Counted from the first letter of the stretch, positions 49,517 through 59,719 are shown. The stretch: 64,000 nt of DNA from Ancrocorticia sp047602305 (GCA_047602305.1 JASGHO010000001.1:2356001-2420000); one strand, 5' to 3'. A program made the numbers and translations. Notes: a model not told the origin generated them from the sequence alone.

Positions 49517-51487
49517 TTGCCGAACACTGCCATTAACCACGCACGGATCGTTTCGCTGATCTGGGGTATTGCCGACGATGTACTGCGGGATCTGTATGTG
49601 CGCGGTAAGTACCGTGACGTGATTCTTCCTTTCACAGTTCTTCGACGCTTGGATAGCGTGTTGGAGCCGACGCGCGATGCGGTGAAGAGCATGAAGGAGA
49701 CCCTTGATTCGGCTGGGATTACCAATCAGGATGCCCCGTTGCGCAATGCCGCAGGTCAGCACTTCTACAATTACTCGGGTTTCACTTTCAAGGATCTGCG
49801 GCATACCACCAATGCGACTCGTCTTCGGCAGAACTTCGAGGCATACCTTGATGGCTTTTCTCCGAACGTGCAGGAGATCATTGATAATTTCGAGTTACGT
49901 CACCAGATTCCGAAGCTGACCAAAGCCGATGCGCTAGGAACTCTCATTGAGAAGTTCCTGTCGCCAGATCTGGATCTTTCGCCCTCTGGGCTGGATAACC
50001 ATGGAATGGGTACCGTGTTCGAGGAACTGGTACGCCGTTTCAATGAGGAGAACAACGAGGAGGCTGGTGAGCACTGGACTCCGCGCGATGCCGTTCGCCT
50101 CATGACCCGCCTGATGTTCGAACCAATTGCGGGCGAGATCCCTTCGGGTACCTATCGTCTTTACGATGGCGCCATGGGCACCGGAGGCATGCTGACGGTG
50201 GCCGAGGAAACGCTCAGAAGGCTCACCGAACCTGCGGGCAAACAGATCTCCACGCACCTTTATGGGCAGGAGATCAATGCTGAGACCTACGCTATTGCGA
50301 AGGCAGATTTCATCCTCAAGGGTGAGGGTTCGGCTGCGGACAATATCAAGGGTGGACCTGAGTATTCAACGCTCTCCAATGATGCCTTTGCTGGGCAGGA
50401 GTTTGACTTCATGCTGTCCAACCCGCCCTATGGCAAGAGTTGGAAGTCTGATCAGGATCGTCTCGGTGGCGCCAAGAAGATCCTTGATCCTCGTTTTGTG
50501 GTGAGCCACGCCGGTGATCCGGCATATTCACTGGTAACGCGCAGTAGCGACGGCCAGCTGATGTTCCTTGCGAACCTGATTTCGAAGATGAAGCATGGAA
50601 CTGTACTTGGGTCGCGGATTGCCTCTGTGCACAATGGCTCCTCTCTGTTCACGGGTGATGCTGGCCAGGGTGAGAGCAATATGCGCCGTTGGATCATTGA
50701 GAACGACTGGTTGGAGGCCATCGTCGCTCTACCGTTGAAGATGTTCTACAACACCGGTATTGCCACCTACGTCTGGGTTCTCACGAACCGTAAAGAAGAG
50801 CGGCGCAAGGGTAAGGTCCAGTTGATTGACGCGACCGGATGGTTTACTCCGTTGCGTAAGAATTTGGGCCAGAAGGGTGTCGAGATTTCCGACGACGACG
50901 CCAGCCGTGTTCTTGCAGCCTTCCTTGCTTTTGACGAGGCAGATGACCCGGACCATTCGAAGGTCTTTGACGGCGTTGATTTCGGCTATTCGAAGATCAC
51001 GGTTGAGAGGCCGCTGCGGATTGTGGGAGTTGATCCGAGCAGGGTGTACAAGGCTGCCGAGATCAAGAAGCTTCGGGAGGAAGGCATTCGTGATGAGTCG
51101 GCTCCGCCTATCATCAAGAAGGTGCTGCCTGCTGTAGCCGTGCCCGACCCGTTGCATGGACATTTTGAGGCGGTGATCAATGGACGTACTCGTGTGGTTG
51201 AGTATGAGCCTGATACTCAGCTTCGTGACACCGAGCAGGTGCCGTTAACCGAGCCTGCAGGTGAGTGGCAGGACGGCATTGAGGCGTTCTTCCGCCGTGA
51301 AGTGCAGCCGTATGCTCCGGATGCGTGGATTGATGCGTCCAAGACGAAGATCGGTTACGAAATCTCCTTCACCCGCCATTTCTACAAGCCGGCGCCGATG
51401 CGCACGTTGGCGGAGATTCAGGCAGATATCCGGGCTCTCGAAGCTGAGACGGATGACTTGATGGCCGAGATCGCAGGAGGGAAGTGA
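49517..51487 (+). CDS. hsdM: Type I restriction-modification methyltransferase subunit HsdM
   Basis: 656 residues. N-terminal helical domain (IWGIADDVLRDLYVRGKYRD, VLRRLDSVLEP), then the N6-adenine methylase core: GEHWTPRDAVRLMTRLMFEP, YDGAMGTGGMLTVAEE for S-adenosylmethionine, and the catalytic NPPY at N302 in DFMLSNPPYGKSWKSD. It methylates adenines in the split recognition site together with HsdS. The start is TTG at 49517 with AAGGA upstream. The stop TGA overlaps the hsdS start (TGATG). Confidence 0.95.
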   Translation: MPNTAINHARIVSLIWGIADDVLRDLYVRGKYRDVILPFTVLRRLDSVLEPTRDAVKSMKETLDSAGITNQDAPLRNAAGQHFYNYSGFTFKDLRHTTNATRLRQNFEAYLDGFSPNVQEIIDNFELRHQIPKLTKADALGTLIEKFLSPDLDLSPSGLDNHGMGTVFEELVRRFNEENNEEAGEHWTPRDAVRLMTRLMFEPIAGEIPSGTYRLYDGAMGTGGMLTVAEETLRRLTEPAGKQISTHLYGQEINAETYAIAKADFILKGEGSAADNIKGGPEYSTLSNDAFAGQEFDFMLSNPPYGKSWKSDQDRLGGAKKILDPRFVVSHAGDPAYSLVTRSSDGQLMFLANLISKMKHGTVLGSRIASVHNGSSLFTGDAGQGESNMRRWIIENDWLEAIVALPLKMFYNTGIATYVWVLTNRKEERRKGKVQLIDATGWFTPLRKNLGQKGVEISDDDASRVLAAFLAFDEADDPDHSKVFDGVDFGYSKITVERPLRIVGVDPSRVYKAAEIKKLREEGIRDESAPPIIKKVLPAVAVPDPLHGHFEAVINGRTRVVEYEPDTQLRDTEQVPLTEPAGEWQDGIEAFFRREVQPYAPDAWIDASKTKIGYEISFTRHFYKPAPMRTLAEIQADIRALEAETDDLMAEIAGGK

Positions 51488-52893
51488 TGTTCAGCGATCT
51501 TCCAAGGTACGAGTCGTATGTGTCTGTCTCGGGCCCATGGATTGGTCTCATACCATCTCATTGGGCTACTACCCGAATGAAAGCGCTCTTAACAGAACGG
51601 GTTCAGAAAGGCTATCCAGATGAGCCTTTGCTTGCGGCCACTCAGAGTCAAGGAGTAATTCGTAAGTCCGACTATGCGACTCGGACAGTTACGGTGACCA
51701 AGGATCTTCATCTACTTAAGCTGGTCGAGATCGGTGATTTTGTAATAAGTCTCCGCTCATTTCAAGGTGGTATTGAACGGTGTTTTCATCGAGGAATTAT
51801 CTCACCTGCCTACACGGTTCTCACGGCGAGATCTGACTCTTACAGGGATTATTTGACCTATCTGTTTAAGTCAAAGCCGTTTGTTAGTTCCTTAACGCTT
51901 TCTGTGACAGGGATTCGTGAGGGGCAGAATATCGACTATTCGAAGCTCTCAATGGAGATGCTTCCAGTTCCTCCACACGAGGATCGAAAAGCGATCGTCA
52001 AGTACCTTGCCCATGCGAATGCGCGCATCGATAAGGTCATTGCGTCTAAGCGCCAACTTATTGCTTTGCTCGAAGAGCGGTACTTAGGGGGTCGTGAGGA
52101 GTTTGTTATAGGACAGGGGTGTGACGTACAGGTGTCGACGCAGAATCCCTGGATCCCCTATGCTCCTGGGCACTGGAAAGTCATGAGGCTCAAACAAGTA
52201 CTCAAGGGGATAGAGCAAGGATGGTCACCACAGTGCGATACACAGCCAGCTAGCCTGGATGAGTGGGGCGTGACAAAGGCTGGATGCTCGAACTATGGTC
52301 AATTCCGATCCGAGGAAAACAAAAGGCTTTCTGATGGGCTTGAGGCGCGACCTTGGCTTGAAATCCAACATGGTGACTTACTCGTAAGTCGCGCTAACAC
52401 GCGGGAACTTGTTGGGTCTGCGGCAGTTGCATTAAATCCACGGATGAAACTAATGTTCTCCGATAAGACTTTTCGGCTGAAAGTCCGGAAGTCACAAGTT
52501 GACCCTGAGTTTCTTGTGCTTGCAATGTCTGTTCGTAGTGCACGTGGTCAGATTGAGGCCGGAGCCGTCGGCGCAAGCCATTCAATGCAGAATATCAGTC
52601 AGGGTGTTATCGCCGACTTGTGGATTGCATTGCCGCCGATCGATGAACAAGTAAAGATAGTCACTCAGGTGCGACAACTGTATGCAGCTACCACCCATGT
52701 CATTGAAAAGAGTCTGCGTGAGATCGAACTCCTTCAGGAGTTTCGCACGCGCTTGGTTGCGGACGTGGTCACTGGACAAGTTGATGTTCGGGCGATCGCC
52801 GCGACCTTACCGGATACCCCGGAATCGAGCTTGGATCTCACCGGTGATTCCGATGATGTCCTCGAAGGAATCATGGAGGATCAAAGTGAGTGA
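51487..52893 (+). CDS. hsdS: Type I restriction specificity subunit HsdS
   Basis: 468 residues with two target-recognition domains joined by conserved helices. Domain 1 runs about 1-160 (GLIPSHWATTRMKALL), helix 1 about 165-200 (VKYLAHANARIDKVIASKRQ), domain 2 about 215-390 (YAPGHWKVMRLKQVLK), helix 2 about 395-440 (REIELLQEFRTRLVADVVTG). It determines which split DNA sequence is read; the target itself cannot be predicted from sequence. The acidic tail of 30 residues is not conserved. Confidence 0.94.
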   Translation: MFSDLPRYESYVSVSGPWIGLIPSHWATTRMKALLTERVQKGYPDEPLLAATQSQGVIRKSDYATRTVTVTKDLHLLKLVEIGDFVISLRSFQGGIERCFHRGIISPAYTVLTARSDSYRDYLTYLFKSKPFVSSLTLSVTGIREGQNIDYSKLSMEMLPVPPHEDRKAIVKYLAHANARIDKVIASKRQLIALLEERYLGGREEFVIGQGCDVQVSTQNPWIPYAPGHWKVMRLKQVLKGIEQGWSPQCDTQPASLDEWGVTKAGCSNYGQFRSEENKRLSDGLEARPWLEIQHGDLLVSRANTRELVGSAAVALNPRMKLMFSDKTFRLKVRKSQVDPEFLVLAMSVRSARGQIEAGAVGASHSMQNISQGVIADLWIALPPIDEQVKIVTQVRQLYAATTHVIEKSLREIELLQEFRTRLVADVVTGQVDVRAIAATLPDTPESSLDLTGDSDDVLEGIMEDQSE

Positions 52894-52951
52894 CCTTAAG
52901 CTCTACCACTACCTCACACAGCTACAAAGCGTTACGATTTAGGTAACAGTC

Positions 52952-53242
52952 GTGGATGTCAGGTTTGGAAGTCGTGACCTTGAACGGCAGTGTACGGACG
53001 CGAAGCACATGCAGAAGAAGTTTGGTGTGCAGATGGCCAAGACTCTCAAGTTGCGGCTGAATGAGCTAAATATGGCGAAGGAGATGGCAGGCCTTCTCAG
53101 CATGCCGGGGCGATGGGAAGAGCTTCGAGGGGACAGGAATGGCCAGTGGTCTGCTCGCCTGACGAAGAACTGGCGGCTCATTGTGGAGCCAGAAGATGAC
53201 TCGATCGTGGTCTGGATAGTCGATATTACGGACTACCACTAG
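52952..53242 (+). CDS. higB: HigB-type toxin (RelE/ParE fold)
   Basis: 96 residues from GTG at 52952. RelE/HigB fold: DVRFGSRDLERQCTDAKHMQ, LSMPGRWEELRGDRNGQWSA, LTKNWRLIVEPED. Such toxins cut mRNA on the ribosome. It is followed 30 bp later by a HigA-like antitoxin. The pair sits between hsdS and hsdR of the type I system, on the same strand. Confidence 0.85.
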   Translation: MDVRFGSRDLERQCTDAKHMQKKFGVQMAKTLKLRLNELNMAKEMAGLLSMPGRWEELRGDRNGQWSARLTKNWRLIVEPEDDSIVVWIVDITDYH

Positions 53243-53272
53243 CACGAGTGATTGAAGGGGGATGGAGGAACA

Positions 53273-54379
53273 ATGGCTGACAAGCTGATTTACGATGCTC
53301 TGCCTGACTATGCTGTTTCACCGGGCGACTATATTTCAGAATGGCTTGACGATCACGGAGTCAAGGCGGCTGAACTCGCGCGGCGCTTGGATGTGACGCC
53401 CAAGCATGTATCGGAGCTTCTCTCTGCCAAGGCCACCGTATCTCCAACCGTTGCCCTCGGTTTGGAGCGTGTGACTGGTATACCCGCAAAGTTCTGGAAC
53501 GAGACAGAAGCCTTTTACCGGAGCGAACTTGCTCGACTTGCTGAGAACAAGAAGCTCGCTGCCCAGTACGATCTGGCAAGGCTCTTCCCATTGCGCTACT
53601 TGCGCACCTGGAAGTACATCAAGGCGCCTGTGAGGGACAAGGCCGGAACCGTACGGGAGTTGCTTGAGATCTTCCGGATTGCCAACCTCAATGCCTTTGA
53701 CGCCTCCTGGGCGCATAGCAAGGTTGCCTACCGCAAGGCCGCTCTAATGAATGACAAGACCTACGAACGCGCCACATGGCTAGCACTCGGAGAAAAGGCT
53801 GCCAATATTGACGACCTACCGGAGTTTGATAAGGATGGGCTCGAAGCACTGATCCCCCAGATTCGCGCATTGACAACGCAGCCGAATCCCGTCGCCGCAG
53901 TAGGTGAAGTAGAGGAGTGGCTGCGCGGCGTCGGCGTCGCCCTGTGCCTTATTCCGCCCATCCCCGGATTTGGTGTATACGGCGCGACGCGGTGGATCAA
54001 TGGACACCCTGTGGTGCAGCTTTCCGTGCGAGGAAAGACGGATGATCAACTCTGGTTCACTCTCTTCCACGAACTCGGTCACGTGCTGCTTCATGGTCAG
54101 AAGTCCGTCTTCATGCAAGGTAAGGGCATTAGCGAAGGTGCCGCCAGCAAGGATGAAATCGAGGCCGATGACTACGCCTCGCGCACCCTCATTCCAATGG
54201 AGTACCGAGCCAAGCTCCCAACCAGCAGGAATATCGCTGCAGTGCGTCAGCTTGCCAGCGAACTGGGAATTGCGCCGAGCATCGTTCTTGGCCAAGCGCA
54301 GCACCTCACGAAGGACTACGGTTGGGGCCACAACTTGAAGATCACTCTCGAATGGGACAACGGCGAAAACGAGGAATGA
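53273..54379 (+). CDS. higA: HigA-type antitoxin fused to an ImmA/IrrE metallopeptidase domain
   Basis: 368 residues from the ATG at 53273 (GGATGGAGGAA upstream). Residues about 15-75 are a HigA XRE helix-turn-helix (PGDYISEWLDDHGVKAAELA, LDVTPKHVSELLSAKATVSP). The C-terminal 200 residues are an ImmA/IrrE-type zinc-peptidase domain with HExxH at H266-E267-H270 in FHELGHVLLHG and the ADDYASRTLIP motif. This is the long, fused form of HigA. Its stop overlaps the hsdR start by ATGA, so the pair is coupled to the restriction subunit. Confidence 0.88.
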   Translation: MADKLIYDALPDYAVSPGDYISEWLDDHGVKAAELARRLDVTPKHVSELLSAKATVSPTVALGLERVTGIPAKFWNETEAFYRSELARLAENKKLAAQYDLARLFPLRYLRTWKYIKAPVRDKAGTVRELLEIFRIANLNAFDASWAHSKVAYRKAALMNDKTYERATWLALGEKAANIDDLPEFDKDGLEALIPQIRALTTQPNPVAAVGEVEEWLRGVGVALCLIPPIPGFGVYGATRWINGHPVVQLSVRGKTDDQLWFTLFHELGHVLLHGQKSVFMQGKGISEGAASKDEIEADDYASRTLIPMEYRAKLPTSRNIAAVRQLASELGIAPSIVLGQAQHLTKDYGWGHNLKITLEWDNGENEE

Positions 54380-57318
54380 CCATGCGGCGACTCAACGAGA
54401 AGGACCTCGAAACACTCATCGTTGACCAGATGAAGGAAGTAGGTTGGCTGGAAGGCCAGCCGAGCAAGTACAACGCGTCCTACGCGATGGACCTCTCCCA
54501 CCTTGCGGCGTTCATAGAGAACACCCAGCCCTATCTCGTTGAGCCTCTCGGCCTCGCCAGCGACTCGACTACTCGACACAGATTCCTCGCGAGATTGCAG
54601 GGTGAGATCACGAAGCGTGGAATCGTCTATGTGCTTCGCAACGGTATTGATCACCTTGGCCAGCACGTCGATCTCTACTACCCCACGCCCAGTGCGGGAA
54701 ACACGAAAGCAACTGAACTCTTTGCTGCCAATCGTTTCGTTATTTCCCGGCAGGTGCACCACAGCGTCAGCAACAGAAGTGACGCCATCGATCTCGTGGC
54801 CTTCGTCAACGGCTTGCCCGTGTTGACCTTCGAATTGAAGAACACCCTGACGGGGCAGAACTACGAGGACGCCGTCCAGCAGTATCAGCGGGACCGGGAT
54901 CATCGTGAGCTACTCTTTGCCTTCGGTCGGATAATCGCCCACTTCGCATTCGACGATCAACGAGTGCAATTCTGTACGCACCTCACAGGTAAATCCTCGT
55001 GGTTCCTCCCCTTCGATCAGGGGTACAACGATGGTGCGGGTAATCCACCCAACCCGAACGGGATCAGGACTGACTACCTGTGGAGGCGTATCCTCGCGCC
55101 CCGCGGTCTCGCTGAAATCATCGAAAACTATGCCCAAATCGTCGTCGAAAAGAATCGCAAGACCAAGAAGAAGACCAAGAAGGCGATCTTCCCCCGATAC
55201 CACCAGCTCGATGTGGTTCGGAAGCTGTTGGCCGACGTCGCTGAAAATGGGGCTGGTAAGCGCTATCTCATCCAACACTCGGCGGGCAGCGGTAAATCCA
55301 ATTCGATTGCCTGGCTGACCCACCAATTGGCTGAGGTGACCCACAACGGACGAGTTGCCTTTGATTCGGTCATTGTCGTGACTGACCGGATCATTCTTGA
55401 CGATCAGCTTACTCGAACGATTAAGTCATTCCTGCAGGTAAGCTCCAGCGTCGTTCACGCAGACAGGTCTGAACACCTCCGCAAAGCTATTGCTGCCGGT
55501 AAGAAGATTATCGTCACCACCGTGCAGAAGTTCCCGTTCATCCTTGATGGCATTGGTGCCGATCATCGTGACCGAACCTTCGCGATCATCATCGACGAAG
55601 CACACTCCTCGCAGGGATCGAAGACTTCCGCAGCGATGTCACGAGCACTCGCAGGAATTGACGTCGTCGGCGAAGAAGAAACAGTGGAAGACCAGATCAA
55701 CCGCATCATCGAAGCCAAGAAGATGTTGCCGAACGCGAGCTATTTCGCCTTCACGGCTACCCCAAAGAACAAGACGCTAGAGATGTTCGGAGAGCCCCTC
55801 CCCAACCCACAAGGAGGCACGAGCTACCGGCCATTCCACACGTACACAATGAAGCAGGCCATCCAAGAAGGCTTCATCGTGGATGTGCTTGCCAACTACA
55901 CTCCGGTGAGTAGCTACTACAAGCTCATGAAAACCGTGGAGGATGACCCGGAGTTCGATGCGAAGCGGGCCTCCAAGAAGCTGCGAGCCTACGTGGAAGG
56001 AAATGAGCACGCCATCGCTCAGAAGGCTGAGAGCATGGTGGAGCATTTCCTCGAGCAAGTGATTGCTAAACAGAAGATCGCGGGCCAAGCGCGAGCGATG
56101 GTTGTTACCTCCTCGATTGCGCGTTGTATCGAATACTTCCATGCGATTCGGGAAGCTCTCGCAGCCCGCAAGAGTCCTTATCAGGTGATCGTCGCTTTCT
56201 CAGGTGAACACGAGTACAAAGGTCACCAAGTGACCGAAGCGAGCCTCAATGGTTTTCCTTCAGGAGATATCGCGGAGCGTTTCAAGGAAGATCCGTATCG
56301 GATACTCGTCGTCGCCAACAAATTCCAAACCGGGTACGATGAGCCGCTTCTTCACACCATGTACGTGGACAAGCCGCTCGCGGACGTTCTGGCCGTACAG
56401 ACGCTATCGAGGCTCAACCGCGCACACCCCGCCAAACGGGACACCTTCGTTCTTGACTTCGCCAACGATGTGGATACCATACGCCAGGCGTTCGAGCCTT
56501 ACTATCGCACAACGGTTCTTTCCGAAGAGACTGATGCCAACAAACTGCACGATCTCATTAACGATCTGGACAGCTTCGCCGTATATTCCGATGAGCAGGT
56601 CGAATCCTTTGTGGAGGGATACCTTCGCGGTGAACTCCGTGACCGGCTTGATTCAATACTGGAAGAGAGCGTCGAAGAATACCGGGAGCAGCTAGACGAA
56701 GACGACCAGGTGAGATTCAAGGGTGGCGCCAAGGCATTCCTGCGCACCTACAATTTCTTGTCCTCCGTGCTCCCATACGGCAGCGTGGTGTGGGAAAAGT
56801 GCTCGATCTTCCTCGACTATCTGGTGCCGAAGCTCCCAACCCCGGAAGGCGAGGATCTTGCCGCAGGAATCCTCGAGAACATCGACCTGGACTCCTACCG
56901 GGCGGAGAAGCGAGCCACGATGAGCATCGTACTGCGCGACGAAGATGGCACAGTGGAACCGATTCCAGCGGCCGGAGGTGGCGGCAAGCCCGATCCCGAC
57001 ATGGAGAGGCTCTCAAAGATCGTCAAGAGCTTCAACGATCTCTTTGGAAACATCGAGTGGAATGATGCCGATCGAGTGACCCGCTTCATCACAGAAGAGA
57101 TCCCACGACTTGTCGCTGAGGATCCCGCCTATCAAAACGCGCAATCCAACAACGATCCAGTGAATGCGCGAGTAGAGAGCGACCGTGCACTCAAGGATGT
57201 GATGCTACGCCTGATCTCGGACGATACCCAGCTCTTCAAAGAATTCCAGGACAACGACAGCTTCAAACGCTGGCTTGCTGACTCGGTGTTCAACGCCACC
57301 TACGGAAAAAGCGCGTAG
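54376..57318 (+). CDS. hsdR: Type I restriction endonuclease subunit HsdR
   Basis: 980 residues from the ATG at 54376 (or 54382). N-terminal PD-(D/E)xK nuclease with DLVAFVNGLPVLTFELKN, catalytic E153 and K155. SF2 motor: Walker A SAGSGKSNS with K307, DEAH box IIDEAHSSQG at D407, FAFTATPKNK, and motif VI-type QTLSRLNRAHPAK. The C-terminal part is helical and contacts HsdM. The enzyme moves DNA and cuts away from the recognition site. The ATG overlaps the preceding antitoxin stop (ATGA). Confidence 0.95.
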   Translation: MTMRRLNEKDLETLIVDQMKEVGWLEGQPSKYNASYAMDLSHLAAFIENTQPYLVEPLGLASDSTTRHRFLARLQGEITKRGIVYVLRNGIDHLGQHVDLYYPTPSAGNTKATELFAANRFVISRQVHHSVSNRSDAIDLVAFVNGLPVLTFELKNTLTGQNYEDAVQQYQRDRDHRELLFAFGRIIAHFAFDDQRVQFCTHLTGKSSWFLPFDQGYNDGAGNPPNPNGIRTDYLWRRILAPRGLAEIIENYAQIVVEKNRKTKKKTKKAIFPRYHQLDVVRKLLADVAENGAGKRYLIQHSAGSGKSNSIAWLTHQLAEVTHNGRVAFDSVIVVTDRIILDDQLTRTIKSFLQVSSSVVHADRSEHLRKAIAAGKKIIVTTVQKFPFILDGIGADHRDRTFAIIIDEAHSSQGSKTSAAMSRALAGIDVVGEEETVEDQINRIIEAKKMLPNASYFAFTATPKNKTLEMFGEPLPNPQGGTSYRPFHTYTMKQAIQEGFIVDVLANYTPVSSYYKLMKTVEDDPEFDAKRASKKLRAYVEGNEHAIAQKAESMVEHFLEQVIAKQKIAGQARAMVVTSSIARCIEYFHAIREALAARKSPYQVIVAFSGEHEYKGHQVTEASLNGFPSGDIAERFKEDPYRILVVANKFQTGYDEPLLHTMYVDKPLADVLAVQTLSRLNRAHPAKRDTFVLDFANDVDTIRQAFEPYYRTTVLSEETDANKLHDLINDLDSFAVYSDEQVESFVEGYLRGELRDRLDSILEESVEEYREQLDEDDQVRFKGGAKAFLRTYNFLSSVLPYGSVVWEKCSIFLDYLVPKLPTPEGEDLAAGILENIDLDSYRAEKRATMSIVLRDEDGTVEPIPAAGGGGKPDPDMERLSKIVKSFNDLFGNIEWNDADRVTRFITEEIPRLVAEDPAYQNAQSNNDPVNARVESDRALKDVMLRLISDDTQLFKEFQDNDSFKRWLADSVFNATYGKSA

Positions 57319-57321
57319 AAA

Positions 57322-57372
57322 TGACGACGGCGGTTTGTTGCCCACTCCGCAACTGGCCGCCGTCGTCACTTT
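57322..57372 (+). terminator. Terminator of the type I restriction operon
   Basis: TGACGACGGCGG at 57322-57333 pairs perfectly with CCGCCGTCGTCA at 57357-57368 over a 23-nt loop, followed by CTTTCT. It starts 4 bp after the hsdR stop and lies between convergent genes. Confidence 0.82.
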
Positions 57373-57452
57373 CTGTGAGGCTCCAAATGGAACCTCAACC
57401 GGGCGACAAGGGGGCGCGTCCTCACTCCATGAACGCGCCCCCGTGCCCGTCC

Positions 57453-58868
57453 CTACTCTGCAACCAATCGCGCGATAACCCGAGGTTCGGGTAGTCGGAG
57501 CGAGGGGAGAGTAGGAAGAACTGTTGCCACGGCGGTGAGGACAAGCCCGCCGGCAAAAATGGCTGCGAAAACACCCCAGGGAAAATCTGGCATCCACGTC
57601 AGGCCCGCAGCGGAGAGCGCGTAGGCCTGAAAGGCGGTGCTGGGAACCACTGCGATGATGGAGAGAAGAAACGATGTCACCGTGATGATGAGTGCTTCAA
57701 GTGCGGGTGCCGCAATGCGTTGGGTGGGAGTGGCGCCGCTGATCGCCACGAGGGCGAGTTCGGCGTCGCGCTGCTTGCTCATCATGATGAGGGAGGCCAC
57801 ACCTGCTGCGAAGGCGATGATGAGAGGCAGTCCGAAGAGGTAGGCGTAGCTGGTGAGAGTTGGCGCCTCGAGATCCGGCATGTTCATGTGGACGGCGATG
57901 GTGCGCATTCCCGAGTTGCCCAGTACGAGGGCACCCACGCCGATGGTGAAGGTGAACATCACCGGTACCACCGACTTGTAGAGGCGATCGGCCCGGGCGG
58001 CCACCGTGGAACGCGCGAGGATCCAGGCGGGATCTCGCGACGGTATGAGCCGAGTCCAGGCGCGTGTCACCGGCCTGACAAGAACAGGGGCGACGACGGA
58101 GAGCAGCCCCGCCCACACGAAAATCTGCACGTAGCTCAAGATGAACAGGTTCGAGATCGTCTCCTTGTAGACGTTCTGGACCTGGAAGTTGACCGAGACC
58201 CACGAGGCGGCCACCAGGACGAAGAGCAGCGTCGCTTTCAGCCACCCGGCCCACGTGAGCCGAGGATGGCGGGCCGGTGCCTGCGAGAGCCGAAGTGCCT
58301 CCACCGGAGGGATACGGCTCGCCGCATGAGCCTGACGGAAGCCCGCTACAATCGATGCGAGCACGCACACCGTCGTCGCAAACAAGATCGGAATCATCGA
58401 TATGACGGGCTCCAGAAGAACAAAATCCTCCTCGCCCCCGTTCTTGATGGCGGTGAAGGTAATCCAGCTGCGCGTGAATGCCACGGCAATCACGGCGCCC
58501 ACGATGGCGCTCGCGAGAGACACGGCGATGAGCTGGCTGGTGATGGTGGAGCGCACCTGACGTGGGGTGGCACCCGCGAGAGAGAGGCGCGCCAGGGCTC
58601 CTCGGCGTGAATCCACCACGAGTGCCGTGGTTGAACCGATCACAGGCAGCGCAATAAGAAGAATGAAGAAGGTGATGAGGACCTGAGAGATCGTGTAGTA
58701 GGCGGATTCCAGCCATTCCATCTGGCCGTTTTGGGTGGCCACATGCCCGGTCCAGTACGTCATTGCCGTCATGGTGAGACTGGCGTTGATCGTAACGAAA
58801 ACAACGCTGACGCTCAGCCATGCGCGCCACGAGGCCTGGATTTCAGCGAGATGAATCCTCCTCATCAA
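57453..58868 (-). CDS. MacB/FtsX-family ABC transporter permease
   Basis: 471 residues with eight or so membrane helices: SVSVVFVTINASLTMTAM at the start, two FtsX domains (ISQVLITFFILLIALPVIG, VDSRRGALARLSLAGATPRQ and, in the second half, MMSKQRDAELALVAISGATP), and a final pair near WGVFAAIFAGGLVLTAVA. The repeated LSLAGAT/VAISGAT cytosolic segment is the FtsX signature. It forms an exporter or mechanotransmitter with the ATPase immediately upstream in the operon (4-bp overlap). The cargo may be an antimicrobial peptide or a lipoprotein; unknown. Confidence 0.88.
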   Translation of the reverse strand: MMRRIHLAEIQASWRAWLSVSVVFVTINASLTMTAMTYWTGHVATQNGQMEWLESAYYTISQVLITFFILLIALPVIGSTTALVVDSRRGALARLSLAGATPRQVRSTITSQLIAVSLASAIVGAVIAVAFTRSWITFTAIKNGGEEDFVLLEPVISMIPILFATTVCVLASIVAGFRQAHAASRIPPVEALRLSQAPARHPRLTWAGWLKATLLFVLVAASWVSVNFQVQNVYKETISNLFILSYVQIFVWAGLLSVVAPVLVRPVTRAWTRLIPSRDPAWILARSTVAARADRLYKSVVPVMFTFTIGVGALVLGNSGMRTIAVHMNMPDLEAPTLTSYAYLFGLPLIIAFAAGVASLIMMSKQRDAELALVAISGATPTQRIAAPALEALIITVTSFLLSIIAVVPSTAFQAYALSAAGLTWMPDFPWGVFAAIFAGGLVLTAVATVLPTLPSLRLPEPRVIARLVAE

Positions 58869-59623
58869 GATTCACTCCAGTTGAGGCCGGCGAGCGTTGC
58901 GGCGATGAGCTCCATGGAGCCGCCACGGATCTCGTTGACGAGAATGCCATCGCGCATGAACAGGACGCGATCGGCCGCGGCGGCCACCTTGGGGTCATGG
59001 GTCACTACGAGGACGCAGTGGCCGCAGCAGTGGGCGATATTGACGAGCTCACTGAGCACCACCTCGCCTGTGCGTGAATCCAGGGCACCGGTGGGTTCGT
59101 CGGCAAAGATTATCTCAGGCTGCTGAACGAGCACTCGCGCGAGTGCTACTCGTTGCTGCTCACCGCCGGACATTGCCGGTGGCAGCGCGGAGGCTCGTTC
59201 AGCGAGCCCGAGCTTCTTGAGGACCTCATCGATCTTGTCTTGCGGAGCCTTCTTCTTCGCTAGCGTGAATGGAAGAGAGATATTCTCGGTGGCGGTGAGG
59301 GTAGGGATCAGGTTGTAGGACTGGAAGACGAAGCCAACATCGCTGCGCCGAATCTCGGCGAGTTGCGCTCTGGAAAGCTTGCTCAGTTTCTGATTCCCAA
59401 TCCTCACCGTGCCGGAGGTAGGCTCCTCAAGGCCGGCTAGGCAGTACATGAGGGTGGACTTCCCTGAACCAGAAGCCCCCATCACCGCTACCATTTCACC
59501 GGTTACCACTTCAAGGCTCACTCCGTGAAGAATCTCCACGGAGCTGTCACCAACTTGATAGGACTTTACGATGTTGCTGGCGACGATTGCCGTAGCAACA
59601 GCGGTCTTATCAAGGAGTGTCAT
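58865..59623 (-). CDS. MacB/LolD-like ABC transporter ATP-binding protein
   Basis: 252 residues from the ATG at 59623. Walker A GASGSGKSTLMYCLAG, signature MSGGEQQRVALARVLVQQP, Walker B IIFADEPTGALDSRTGEVVL, H-loop VLVVTHDPKVA. MacB/LolD subclass by the insert SRAQLAEIRRSDVGFVFQSY. It powers the permease that follows. The operon is divergent from the two histidine kinases, with a 96-bp gap, an arrangement typical of peptide-sensing and detoxification modules. Confidence 0.92.
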   Translation of the reverse strand: MTLLDKTAVATAIVASNIVKSYQVGDSSVEILHGVSLEVVTGEMVAVMGASGSGKSTLMYCLAGLEEPTSGTVRIGNQKLSKLSRAQLAEIRRSDVGFVFQSYNLIPTLTATENISLPFTLAKKKAPQDKIDEVLKKLGLAERASALPPAMSGGEQQRVALARVLVQQPEIIFADEPTGALDSRTGEVVLSELVNIAHCCGHCVLVVTHDPKVAAAADRVLFMRDGILVNEIRGGSMELIAATLAGLNWSES

Positions 59624-59719
59624 GATGAGTCTTTCGTGATGGATAGTGAGGTCATAACTATGAAACGCCACGTAGCATGGAACTGAATAGTTCACTTTTG
59701 GCCAGAATCGAGGGCCAGC

